IMG/VR virus record: IMGVR_UViG_3300048033_001074
Coordinates: 1 to 38,308 of that record
Direction: 5' to 3' (one strand)
Length of the DNA stretch: 38,308 bases
Source: a virus
Positions 5,655-12,313 of the stretch are shown here, piece after piece. The notes beneath the pieces were generated by a model. That model was not told the origin of the DNA, did no database searches, and saw nothing but the letters and a program-made list of their open reading frames with translations. The translations under genes and the position numbers were made by a program. Each line of letters begins with the position of its first letter. The first letter of the stretch is position 1.

Positions 5655-6247
5655 TGGCAAATCATGTAAATACCCGTATCTATATCGTAGAAGGCAACGA
5701 AGATGCTCACAAAGTAATGGCGTCTATCAATCAATCTCACTTAGACATTAAAGAAGACTGGGACAACCAAGTTCCTGCGTTTGCTATGTGGGAAGATACT
5801 AAAGCACTTGCTGATGCTAAAGAATGGGGTGAACTTATTGACCAAATCGGTTCGAAGTGGTGCTTTGTTGAAGATTGGGATGATGAGGATTCAATCACCT
5901 TTACGAGTGCATGGAGTATGCCTGATAGTCTTATTGAACGTATTGCTGAACAGATTATGGAAGCAGACCCAGATGCGATTGTTGGATACATGGCAGATGA
6001 TGAAATGCCTAACTGGGTTGCCTGTGGTGTCTATGCTGATGGTGAGATGTGGGATGAAGAAACCATTGAGAGTGAAGAATACTCAGACCATGATATCAAA
6101 CTCTGGTGGGACGAAGACGAAGAGGGTATTGAGGAACCTGATGACTTTGAACCCGACTGGGAAAAACTTTGGGAGTTGCTAGATGATACTATTGGAAGTA
6201 TGATTGAAGCAGTCAAGTGGGACCGTGACCAAGAAGACACAGATTAA
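5654..6247 (+). CDS. acidic protein resembling DUF1281/Api92-type phage proteins (197 aa)
   Basis: The beginning MANHVNTRIYI, followed later by a segment TFTSAWSMPDSLIERIAEQ (residues about 80-98), is typical of a family of phage and plasmid proteins with a ferredoxin-like fold in which a W-S-x-P-x-x-L-I-x-x-I motif is common. No activity is known to me. The last 70 residues are extremely acidic and tryptophan-rich. The start shares a base with the previous stop (TAATG), so the two acidic proteins are probably coupled. The family call is tentative. Confidence 0.65.
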   Translation: MANHVNTRIYIVEGNEDAHKVMASINQSHLDIKEDWDNQVPAFAMWEDTKALADAKEWGELIDQIGSKWCFVEDWDDEDSITFTSAWSMPDSLIERIAEQIMEADPDAIVGYMADDEMPNWVACGVYADGEMWDEETIESEEYSDHDIKLWWDEDEEGIEEPDDFEPDWEKLWELLDDTIGSMIEAVKWDRDQEDTD

Positions 6248-6350
6248 TATGCTTTAGGTTAGTGGGGTTGTGTTTCAGACAAAATCCTGATAAGTATAGT
6301 GTGCGCTTATTCTAGCGCAGTCTATAAAAATACAAAAGGATTTTGTTACC

Positions 6351-6770
6351 ATGAATAAAGCATTCGCTTTCGCTTTCGCTGTCGCAATGGCAGCCACAAC
6401 CCCAGCCTTCGCCGCAGACTTGCCATTGCCTGGGTTGTCACTTGATACTGAAGTGAAACTAAATCACGCTGTCGATGCTGAGGCAACTACATTGACATTC
6501 AACCCAGAAGTAAACTGGCAACCAATCGTTGATGGTCCAATGACACTTTCTTTGGGTACAACTATTACTGCATTCGATAGCACAGCCTCTGGTGGCTTCC
6601 GTGATGATGTAATATTGTTCAACACATTTGATACTGGTTCACGTCCTAACATTGAACTTGGTGCAACATATCTAGTTCGTGAGAACGTAGAATTTTTTGC
6701 TGAAACTGAGTGGGATGTAGATGCTGGTGAGCGTACAGAGATTAATATTGGTGCTACTCTCAACTTCTAA
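6351..6770 (+). CDS. exported porin-like outer-membrane protein (139 aa)
   Basis: A clear signal peptide (residues 1-21, cleavage after TPAFA) is followed by alternating-polarity strands and a C-terminal phenylalanine (ATLNF), as in proteins inserted by the Bam machinery. At about 118 mature residues it is too small for a standard porin but could form an 8-stranded barrel or a periplasmic beta sandwich. AGGA precedes the ATG. Upstream lie TATAGT (6295-6300) with a poor -35 and TATAAAAA (6323-6330), one base off the late consensus. A strong terminator follows, so it is a single-gene unit. It may alter the host surface, for example for exclusion of other phages; that role is inference. Confidence 0.75.
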   Translation: MNKAFAFAFAVAMAATTPAFAADLPLPGLSLDTEVKLNHAVDAEATTLTFNPEVNWQPIVDGPMTLSLGTTITAFDSTASGGFRDDVILFNTFDTGSRPNIELGATYLVRENVEFFAETEWDVDAGERTEINIGATLNF

Positions 6771-6796
6771 TACCAAATTAATTTAAACTTTTTTGG

Positions 6797-6837
6797 AATC
6801 CCCTTGTAATTCAATAGGTTACGAGGGGATTTTTTTT
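6797..6837 (+). terminator. strong rho-independent terminator
   Basis: A 13-base stem (6797-6809 with 6819-6831, one G-U pair) around a 9-base loop, followed by eight T. It ends the 6351 transcript. Confidence 0.92.
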
Positions 6838-6847
6838 GGTAAAAGCC

Positions 6848-6876
6848 TTGACAATCTCCTCAATACCATACATAAT
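6848..6876 (+). promoter_or_regulatory. sigma70-type promoter of the 6904 gene
   Basis: TTGACA (6848-6853), 17 bases, CATAAT (6871-6876), beginning just after the terminator. Confidence 0.75.
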
Positions 6877-6903
6877 GTACTTGTAAATGAGAGAGGACTG
6901 AAA

Positions 6904-7104
6904 ATGATTACAGTGATTAAATTCGTATTTGGGGTAATGATTGCCGCTGGTATATTCATCGTACTTGGTACTGCTGGTGCAGATTGTGATGGGAAGTGTA
7001 TGGAAAACTCCTTGACACTAGGTGAGATTTTAGAGTATACTTTCTATGGAATCGCATTGATAGCGGTCGGTGCTTTCGGTCTTAACAAAATGAGTGAGGT
7101 ATAA
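6904..7104 (+). CDS. two-helix membrane protein (66 aa)
   Basis: The ATG at 6904 has GAGAGGA upstream and follows the promoter; the longer frame from 6793 would include the terminator. Two hydrophobic segments (about residues 3-22 and 44-60) flank a short loop with two cysteines (ADCDGKCMEN), which could form a periplasmic disulfide. No family recognised. A second promoter for the next gene lies inside it. Confidence 0.65.
   Translation: MITVIKFVFGVMIAAGIFIVLGTAGADCDGKCMENSLTLGEILEYTFYGIALIAVGAFGLNKMSEV
7012..7041 (+). promoter_or_regulatory. internal sigma70-type promoter
   Basis: TTGACA (7012-7017), 18 bases, TATACT (7036-7041), inside the 6904 gene and upstream of the 7108 gene. Confidence 0.5.
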
Positions 7105-7107
7105 ATT

Positions 7108-7446
7108 ATGACACAAGTAGCAGTTATTCACACAGCGTTTGAAGAAACTCCCACTACAGTTGCTTTCGTTGAAGTCGGTAATCGTACTGGCACCGAAGCA
7201 CTTGAGTATGCTTATATGCGAACAAATAACATTCAAGGTTCATGGAGCCGCGGTCGCCATGTAGAGTATGATGGTCAGTGGGTTGAAAATCCTGACTACT
7301 CAGAAGATGTAGCAGTTATGACAGCCCTGCCTGTTTCAAAACGCACTGGCGAGACTATGGGTCTACGTTCTACATCAATGGGTGACCAGATGTTGCTCGG
7401 CAATCAAAAGTACCGTGTTGCCGCCTTTGGTTTCAAGGAGATATAA
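7108..7446 (+). CDS. small protein of unknown function (112 aa)
   Basis: Preceded by GAGGT and the internal promoter at 7012-7041. The sequence is soluble and mixed (MTQVAVIHTAFEE start; GSWSRGRHVEYDGQW in the middle; SKRTGETMGLRSTSMGD near the C terminus), suggesting a compact single domain of beta strands. I do not recognise it. The next gene begins at the following base. Confidence 0.65.
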   Translation: MTQVAVIHTAFEETPTTVAFVEVGNRTGTEALEYAYMRTNNIQGSWSRGRHVEYDGQWVENPDYSEDVAVMTALPVSKRTGETMGLRSTSMGDQMLLGNQKYRVAAFGFKEI

Positions 7447-7683
7447 TTGTCAATCAAAAATGTTGAATATCTAAAGTGGTTGGGAACTGCGCTGTTTATT
7501 TCAGCCGCAGTTCTTCTATCTGCAAATGTTAGTATTAGTCCCTATGGTTTCTTTCTGTTTTTGTTGGGTCACATTCTACTGGCATTCCTATTTTTCAAAG
7601 CAAATGACAAACCCATGTTCACACAGAACTTTGTATTTCTGTTTGTTGATGCGTTTGGTATATATCGGTGGTTTCTCGCATGA
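7447..7683 (+). CDS. small three-helix membrane protein (78 aa), TTG start
   Basis: AAGGAG lies at 7435-7440, the ideal distance from the TTG at 7447, and no ATG fits, so a TTG start is likely. Hydrophobic segments at about residues 11-27, 31-50 and 58-75 predict three helices. The ending FVDAFGIYRWF resembles the N-x-x-G-I-Y-R-W end of small SemiSWEET-like or phage membrane proteins, but similarity is weak. It overlaps the next gene as ATGA. Confidence 0.6.
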   Translation: MSIKNVEYLKWLGTALFISAAVLLSANVSISPYGFFLFLLGHILLAFLFFKANDKPMFTQNFVFLFVDAFGIYRWFLA

Positions 7684-8228
7684 ACGTTTTCTATCTACAT
7701 CCCGACCCTATAACATCTGCCCAACAGCATTGTGATAAGCATGTTGTTAAGATGGTGATTGAGTATGCACAAATGCTATCTACAAATCACCGCTTTCTTG
7801 ATGGCGAGATGTACCTAGAGAAGTCTGCTAATACTGGGCGTATGATTAAGCGTTGGCGGTTAGATGATGAACGTGAAAATCATATGTACAAAGTTGCACA
7901 CTTAAATCACCCATCTACAGTTTGGGCGAGAGAGAACAAGCAAACTTATTTGTGGCTATATAATTGTTGGCAGGAGTTGTGTAAAGAATACACTATGCGC
8001 TATGGTCGAATGCACGAAACTGAACGTAAGTTGAAAGATTGGTTATGTCTTGTGCCGAACAACATACCTGATGGTGAAATGGTGCAACCGCCTCCTGCAA
8101 TGAAGAAGTTTCCCCAATGTATTATTGAGAATGATAGTGTTGCTTCATATCGTAAATATTACATTGAAGCGAAATCGCATTTTGCTAAATGGACAAAAAG
8201 AGAAGTACCCTCTTGGTATTGTGCATAA
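7680..8228 (+). CDS. conserved T4-like phage protein of unknown function (182 aa)
   Basis: The start NVFYLHPDPITSAQQHCDKH, then KMVIEYAQMLSTNHR, NHPSTVWARENKQ, EYTMRYGRMHETE and a proline-rich PPPAM stretch form a pattern I know from many marine T4-like phages, always without an assigned function. The many conserved histidines, aspartates and arginines suggest an enzyme, perhaps nucleic-acid directed. The ATG at 7680 overlaps the preceding stop; the frame from 7668 is within the previous gene. Confidence 0.8.
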   Translation: MNVFYLHPDPITSAQQHCDKHVVKMVIEYAQMLSTNHRFLDGEMYLEKSANTGRMIKRWRLDDERENHMYKVAHLNHPSTVWARENKQTYLWLYNCWQELCKEYTMRYGRMHETERKLKDWLCLVPNNIPDGEMVQPPPAMKKFPQCIIENDSVASYRKYYIEAKSHFAKWTKREVPSWYCA

Positions 8229-8231
8229 ATA
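8224..8231 (+). promoter_or_regulatory. possible late promoter
   Basis: CATAAATA, one base off the late consensus, 29 bases before the 8260 gene and overlapping the previous stop. Confidence 0.4.
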
Positions 8232-8259
8232 AAAGTAAGTGAACAATAAAGGATAGATA

Positions 8260-8499
8260 ATGCCAACGTATAATTTTAGAAATATTGAAACAGATGAAGA
8301 GTTTGAAATTGTAATGAAGATTTCAGAACTTGATGATTTCAAAAAAGACAATCCAAATCTTCAACAGTTTCTCACCAAAGGTCCAAGTATTTCATATCAG
8401 ACACAAAGTTTTAATGCCAAAGTACCTGACTGGCATAAAGATAATATGAAAGAAATGAAAAAGATACACCCACTAGGCAACTATGGGACAATTGATTAA
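8260..8499 (+). CDS. FmdB-like small T4-like protein without zinc cysteines (79 aa)
   Basis: The beginning MPTYNFRNIETDEEFE is the start typical of FmdB-type zinc-ribbon proteins and of a small T4-group protein family, but the expected cysteine pairs are missing. The remainder (VMKISELDDFKKDNPNLQQF, ending MKKIHPLGNYG) fits the phage branch. Role unknown. AAAGGA precedes the start. It lies directly upstream of phoH. Confidence 0.65.
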   Translation: MPTYNFRNIETDEEFEIVMKISELDDFKKDNPNLQQFLTKGPSISYQTQSFNAKVPDWHKDNMKEMKKIHPLGNYGTID

Positions 8500-8523
8500 A
8501 CATTACATAAGGGTACTCAATTA

Positions 8524-9252
8524 ATGCCAAGAAGAAAAGATAGGGATACGTCTAAATCCCAGAACCAAAATGCTAAAACAAATTTTGGTATAGGCAAAAT
8601 CGAACCACTAACTGATACTCAGGCAGATGCGTTTGATGCGTTTGAGGATGAAGCAAATTTAATGTTGCATGGTGTTGCCGGCACAGGTAAAACTTTTATT
8701 GCACTTTACCTTTCCCTTAAAGATATTATCAATAAGGTAGAGCAGAAAAAAAAGGTATACATTGTCAGGTCAGTAGTACCGACAAGAGACATGGGGTTTT
8801 TGCCAGGAAATCAAAAAGAAAAGTCACGGGTTTATGAAGCACCTTACTATACAATTTGTAATGAGTTGTTTGGTCGAGGTGATGCATACGAAACTTTTAA
8901 ATCAAAAAATATTATAGAATTTATCACAACTTCATTTATTCGAGGTATCACCCTAGATAACTGTATTGTTATTGTAGATGAATGTCAGAACATGTCTGGC
9001 ATGGAACTACACTCTATTATGACCCGTGTTGGAGAAAACTGTAAGATTATTTTCTGCGGTGATACTCGACAGGATGACTTGACAAGTGTTCGTAAAAAAG
9101 AAGAGAGTGGTCTTTCAGAATTCATGCGTATTCTAAAAAGAATGGATTCATTTGAGTTTATTGAATTTCTTGAACAAGACATTGTGCGAAGCGATTTGGT
9201 TAAAGAGTATATTATTACAAGAAATGAGTTGGGACTTGACTGGGCTTCCTGA
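8524..9252 (+). CDS. phoH: PhoH-like P-loop ATPase (242 aa)
   Basis: A Walker A motif GVAGTGKT (residues 50-57), a PTRDMGFLPG segment (86-95) and a Walker B with IVDECQNM (150-157) followed by FCGDTRQ define the PhoH family, an RNA-helicase-like ATPase fold widespread in marine phages. Its job in infection is not settled; it has been linked to phosphate stress and to RNA processing. Length matches phage PhoH. The N-terminal 25 residues are basic and probably disordered. AAGGG lies about 11 bases before the ATG. Confidence 0.93.
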   Translation: MPRRKDRDTSKSQNQNAKTNFGIGKIEPLTDTQADAFDAFEDEANLMLHGVAGTGKTFIALYLSLKDIINKVEQKKKVYIVRSVVPTRDMGFLPGNQKEKSRVYEAPYYTICNELFGRGDAYETFKSKNIIEFITTSFIRGITLDNCIVIVDECQNMSGMELHSIMTRVGENCKIIFCGDTRQDDLTSVRKKEESGLSEFMRILKRMDSFEFIEFLEQDIVRSDLVKEYIITRNELGLDWAS

Positions 9253-9260
9253 TTTTTCCC

Positions 9261-9289
9261 TTGACAATGTGAGAGATATGTGTTATAGT
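9261..9289 (+). promoter_or_regulatory. sigma70-type promoter of the exonuclease gene
   Basis: TTGACA (9261-9266), 17 bases, TATAGT (9284-9289), 30 bases before the ATG at 9319. Confidence 0.8.
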
Positions 9290-9318
9290 TATAGTTGAAT
9301 TAATAAATCGGAGTTGTT

Positions 9319-10050
9319 ATGTTTAATCATGTTGGGTTGCCTAAAGACCTACCAAATCTAAAATCTGTATCGCATAATAAGAAGCGATATTATCTTTCGC
9401 CAGAAGAAGATATCTTTCCATCAATGACTACGGTCCTTGGTGATTTGAAGAAAGACGTTATTATGAAATGGCGTGAACGTGTAGGTGAAGAAGAAGCAAA
9501 CCGTATTTCTACTCAAGCCGCACGGCGTGGTACGTCTGTTCACCATATGTGTGAAGATTACATCAACAATCTTCCTTACTTGAACAGACGTATGCCACAT
9601 GAGATTGAGATGTTTAATAGCATCAAACCAATCTTGGATGAACGTATCAATAACGTTCATTGTCAAGAACTTGCTATGTGGTCTCATCACCTAGGTGTTG
9701 CAGGTCGTGTAGATTGTATTGCAGAATTTGATGGTGTGTTATCTATCATTGACTTTAAGACTTCTAGCAAACCTAAGCGTGAAGAGTGGATTGATAACTA
9801 CTTTATGCAAGAAGCAGGATATGCAATCATGTACGAAGAGAGAACAGGTATTCCAGTCTCTCAGTTAGTAACGATAATTGCTGTTGAGCAAGGTGGTGAA
9901 CCTCAAGTGTTTGTTCAAAAACGTGACACATGGGCGAAACCCCTCTTATCTGCGATTAAAGCATATAAGGAAAAGAACAACCATGAACAAGTTACTGAAA
10001 GCATTCGTCATAAGTTCGACAATGTTGTTCCTGGGTATATCGCAGTCTAG
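9319..10050 (+). CDS. RecB-like PD-(D/E)XK exonuclease (243 aa)
   Basis: The core GRVDCIAEFDGVLSIIDFKTS (split here at residues about 133-153) supplies the aspartates and the D-F-K of a PD-(D/E)XK nuclease, with a helix carrying Q-E/A-x-Y-A (MQEAGYAIMYEE) behind it as in RecB/Cas4-like enzymes. The N terminus has the RRGTSVHHMCEDYI helix seen in the same group. T4-like marine phages carry such a single-domain exonuclease among their DNA metabolism genes. It has its own promoter and GGAG site. Its last 68 bases are overlapped in another frame by the 9983 gene. Confidence 0.85.
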   Translation: MFNHVGLPKDLPNLKSVSHNKKRYYLSPEEDIFPSMTTVLGDLKKDVIMKWRERVGEEEANRISTQAARRGTSVHHMCEDYINNLPYLNRRMPHEIEMFNSIKPILDERINNVHCQELAMWSHHLGVAGRVDCIAEFDGVLSIIDFKTSSKPKREEWIDNYFMQEAGYAIMYEERTGIPVSQLVTIIAVEQGGEPQVFVQKRDTWAKPLLSAIKAYKEKNNHEQVTESIRHKFDNVVPGYIAV

Positions 10051-10432
10051 TGCTGATACGATTGAATTATCTCAAGAAGAACTAGAACACTTCAAAGATA
10101 ACTATTTCGAAGATGTTGACGGAGACCCAACACCACAGAACATGCCACCAATAACTTTGACAAACCTTGAGTTTTGTAATTCTATTGAAGTTGTGAAATA
10201 CAATCTAGTAAATGAGTATAACGAAGTTGCAGTTGCAACTGGTGAGTTTACTCAGACGATTATAAATCGCAATGGGCAAATGGTGCAGAAGACTGGCAGA
10301 TTATATTTCTACAGCGACCCAACGGCATTAGAGTATACGGTTATTGTAGAGTATGAAGAAGATGGTATCGCATGTGTCATTGGTAGCGGCAAAAGATTTC
10401 GCCCCTATTCAGATGATGAAATTGAAATGTGA
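9983..10432 (+). CDS. exported protein of unknown function (149 aa)
   Basis: The ATG at 9983 starts a clear signal peptide (MNKLLKAFVISSTMLFLGIS, cleavage after QSSA near residue 24), with AAGGA upstream; the longer frame from 9878 is not needed. The signal-peptide region lies wholly inside the end of the exonuclease gene in another frame. The mature protein has two cysteines (in LEFCNSIEV and DGIACVIG), likely a disulfide, and looks beta-rich. A periplasmic role is probable; the exact one is unknown. A late promoter and the tmRNA follow at once. Confidence 0.7.
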   Translation: MNKLLKAFVISSTMLFLGISQSSADTIELSQEELEHFKDNYFEDVDGDPTPQNMPPITLTNLEFCNSIEVVKYNLVNEYNEVAVATGEFTQTIINRNGQMVQKTGRLYFYSDPTALEYTVIVEYEEDGIACVIGSGKRFRPYSDDEIEM

Positions 10433-10440
10433 TATAAATA
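10433..10440 (+). promoter_or_regulatory. T4-type late promoter of the tmRNA
   Basis: Exact TATAAATA overlapping the stop of the 9983 gene. The transcript would start near 10446, just before the acceptor piece of the tmRNA. Confidence 0.8.
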
Positions 10441-10446
10441 AATTAC

Positions 10447-10808
10447 AATCGTTGATACAAGACGAAAGATATCTGGACCCGGGTGCGATACCCGGCACCT
10501 CCACCATAACTACACTTGAGCGGTTGGCTTAGTGCAAGTAAGGACTCGAAAGAGAATAGCCTTAAGTGTAGTTATGATGGGGGTGAAATAGGTTCGACAG
10601 GTGTTTGTAGTGGCGAGTAGATTGTCGTGTTGACCTACGTTATTCGGTCAAAAATTATAGTTGCAAACGATAACTATATGCCAGAAATGGCACTTGCTGC
10701 CTGATAAAGGTTAGCGGAGTTTCGCAAACTGCACTTGGCAACAGAAGCAGTTTGCACCCAACGGGTGATGCCGTAATACATCCGTGTAGACCAACGGTTA
10801 GTCTGCAA
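10447..10808 (+). ncRNA. ssrA: circularly permuted (two-piece) tmRNA
   Basis: The 3' acceptor half comes first: T arm CCGGG-TGCGATA-CCCGG, then CACCTCC (10496-10502), A and CCA (to 10506). The 5' half follows from 10579: GGGGGTG (10579-10585) pairs with CACCTCC, with G3-U70 as in alanine acceptors, then AAATAGGTTCGACA. Between them 10507-10578 folds into a long hairpin (13-bp perfect stem, 10505-10517 with 10564-10576) that must be removed. A hairpin TTGACC/GGTCAA (10630-10651) precedes the tag. The resume codon GCA is at 10663 and the tag reads ANDNYMPEMALAA, ending TGA TAA (10702-10707). A 9-bp helix (10724-10732 with 10747-10755) and smaller hairpins follow. The 5' and 3' ends given are estimates. 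The T loop has G instead of the second T. Confidence 0.93.
10663..10707 (+). other. tmRNA tag reading frame
   Basis: GCA resume codon at the start of the loop of hairpin TATAGTT/AACTATA (10656-10678). The frame gives ANDNYMPEMALAA with tandem stops. The ALAA end is the usual signal for ClpXP-type proteases, and AND at the start is typical of alphaproteobacterial tags. Confidence 0.9.
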
Positions 10809-10839
10809 CTTAACACACACAGACACAAAGGAGAAAACC

Positions 10840-11061
10840 ATGTCTAATAAAAACCCGTTCGAAATCCGCTCAGAAATGATGGCACTTGCAAAAGATTACA
10901 TGGACCAACAGGTTCAAATGAATATGCATTTTGCACAACAAGCAGTAGAGCAAGGTAAGAAATCTATAGAAGAAGCACAAGAAATGTGCAAGATGTATTC
11001 TATGGAAGACCTTATGGAAAAAGCAAAAGAGATGTATTCTTTCGTTTCTAAGAAAGATTAA
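10840..11061 (+). CDS. small helical protein downstream of tmRNA (73 aa)
   Basis: AAAGGAG lies 7 bases before the ATG. The protein starts MSNKNPFEIRSEMMALAKDY and is helical and methionine-rich throughout. A small protein with a similar NPFEIR beginning is known to me from marine T4-like phages, with no function. It shares the tmRNA transcript and is followed by the convergent end of the minus-strand lysis block, with no clear terminator between (11062-11094). Confidence 0.75.
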   Translation: MSNKNPFEIRSEMMALAKDYMDQQVQMNMHFAQQAVEQGKKSIEEAQEMCKMYSMEDLMEKAKEMYSFVSKKD

Positions 11062-11094
11062 TTCGTTTCATAGTTAATGGGCTGGTCCAATATT

Positions 11095-11649
11095 TTAGGG
11101 TAAGAGCAATTTTTGCCGCCAGTCATCTTTTTCAATATGTCTTCTAATTCCTATTGCACTGTCTGCACGATATGCTTCAATAGAAACTCTATTATTTTGA
11201 TTCCCACCAAGTATCATATAATATAAAACATCGTTTATCTCTCGGTGTTCAATGAACAACCCAACGTGACCTTGCCATCCTTGATTGCCTCTTGGAAATA
11301 CAACAACGTCACCCGGCAATGGGTATTCTACTTCTACTCCCCAATCTAAATAACCTCTAGCAGTCAAGGGATATGCGTGTTCAATTGTATTTAAACTAGG
11401 CACACCACTCTCTTCTAACACTGCGTTTAGAAATGCCGCACACCATTCTGTGCGTACTGGGTCAACACCAGTAAAGTCTTTAATCTCTTGCCGTTCTTTT
11501 ACCTCATCATAGTATAAGTAATCTGCCGCCGTATGAATAGTATTCAAATTGGCAGGTATTTTGATTACATCTGTTTCGGGTACTCTGGGTGCAGTGCAAG
11601 CCACTTGCCCAAGAAGGACAAGTGGTGCAATAAGTATGCTAATTCGCAA
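11095..11649 (-). CDS. exported TIGR02594-type cell-wall hydrolase, possible lipoprotein (184 aa)
   Basis: The N terminus (MRISILIAPLVLLGQVAC) is a signal peptide with a possible lipobox ending at C18, though position -3 is Q rather than L. The catalytic set of NlpC/P60-like TIGR02594 proteins is visible: C70 in EWCAAF, H128 in QGHVGLF, and ILGGNQ (146-151), with the characteristic LTARGYLDWG and LPGDVVVF. Such enzymes cleave peptidoglycan peptides or amide bonds and act as endolysins. Last gene of the minus-strand block, overlapping the preceding coiled-coil gene by 11 bases, a spacing reminiscent of spanin pairs. Confidence 0.8.
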   Translation of the reverse strand: MRISILIAPLVLLGQVACTAPRVPETDVIKIPANLNTIHTAADYLYYDEVKERQEIKDFTGVDPVRTEWCAAFLNAVLEESGVPSLNTIEHAYPLTARGYLDWGVEVEYPLPGDVVVFPRGNQGWQGHVGLFIEHREINDVLYYMILGGNQNNRVSIEAYRADSAIGIRRHIEKDDWRQKLLLP

Positions 11650-12151
11650 GAGGGTTATCCAATGCTCTCTGAAGTTTCTTTGTAAGTCTATCTTCTAAAT
11701 CTTTAAGTTCAGTTGCAGTATTTGTTTGCAGTCTATCTTTCGCTTGGTCGTAATCATTCTGCAATGCGTCACGTTTATTCTCAAAACGCTCTTCTGCATT
11801 CTGTATCATTTGACGCACATCATTTTCAAGTTCATTCATATTATCTTCAGTGCGGTCAACTTGCTTTTCAATACCTAGAATATCGTCACGCAAACCTGAC
11901 TTGATATCTCTTGTGTATTCGATTGCTTCTTCAATACGAACCATCTGCTCATCCATGCGCTGAAGTAGAAGATTGTTTTGATTTTCGATTTCAGTAGTAT
12001 CAATATTCTGCACAATCTCTTTCATGTCCATGTAATCTTTGTAGAACTCAAAACCTGCCCACAATCCACCACCAAGCGTAGAGAGTGCAGTTATGAGAAC
12101 CATCATCTTTCCGCCTTTAAATGTCATTCCTGCGAATTCTACTTCAGCCAT
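11639..12151 (-). CDS. membrane-anchored coiled-coil protein, spanin-like candidate (170 aa)
   Basis: One hydrophobic segment (about residues 15-33, MMVLITALSTLGGGLWAGF) is followed by about 120 residues of charged heptad-like helix (LLLQRMDEQMVRIEEAIEY onward). An N-terminal anchor plus a long periplasmic coiled coil is the layout of an inner-membrane spanin. The next gene encodes a possible lipoprotein and overlaps it by 11 bases, which would fit a spanin-type pair, although that partner also has a hydrolase domain. GGAGG precedes the ATG. A role in lysis is inference from context. Confidence 0.65.
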   Translation of the reverse strand: MAEVEFAGMTFKGGKMMVLITALSTLGGGLWAGFEFYKDYMDMKEIVQNIDTTEIENQNNLLLQRMDEQMVRIEEAIEYTRDIKSGLRDDILGIEKQVDRTEDNMNELENDVRQMIQNAEERFENKRDALQNDYDQAKDRLQTNTATELKDLEDRLTKKLQRALDNPLAN

Positions 12152-12154
12152 TTC

Positions 12155-12313
12155 TTAGTCCTCCGATTTGTAGATAGTCCATGCGCCATAGAAAATTGCG
12201 GCGTATGCGATTAAATCTACTGGCACCAAAATCATAGCGATACCAGTTGCGATAAGAACAGCACCATCAAGTGTTGTTCTTTCTGTCATTCTTTTTGTCA
12301 ACCAATTAATCAT
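12155..12313 (-). CDS. small membrane protein, holin candidate (52 aa)
   Basis: The frame begins MINWLTKRMTERTTLD, overlaps the end of the 12306 gene by eight bases, and ends three bases before the coiled-coil gene; its end contains the ribosome site of that gene. A hydrophobic stretch of about 28 residues (VLIATGIAMILVPVDLIAYAAIFYGAW) predicts one long or two short helices. Size, charge pattern and location fit a small holin, but I cannot prove it. An internal ATG (residue 9) could give a second, shorter product, as in dual-start holins. Confidence 0.6.
   Translation of the reverse strand: MINWLTKRMTERTTLDGAVLIATGIAMILVPVDLIAYAAIFYGAWTIYKSED

Noticed and set aside
10518-10563. tRNA-like stretch (GGACTCGAAAGAG) between the tmRNA pieces
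   Set aside because: It is the loop part of the excised hairpin; CTC-GAAA-GAG is a simple tetraloop stem and no cloverleaf forms.
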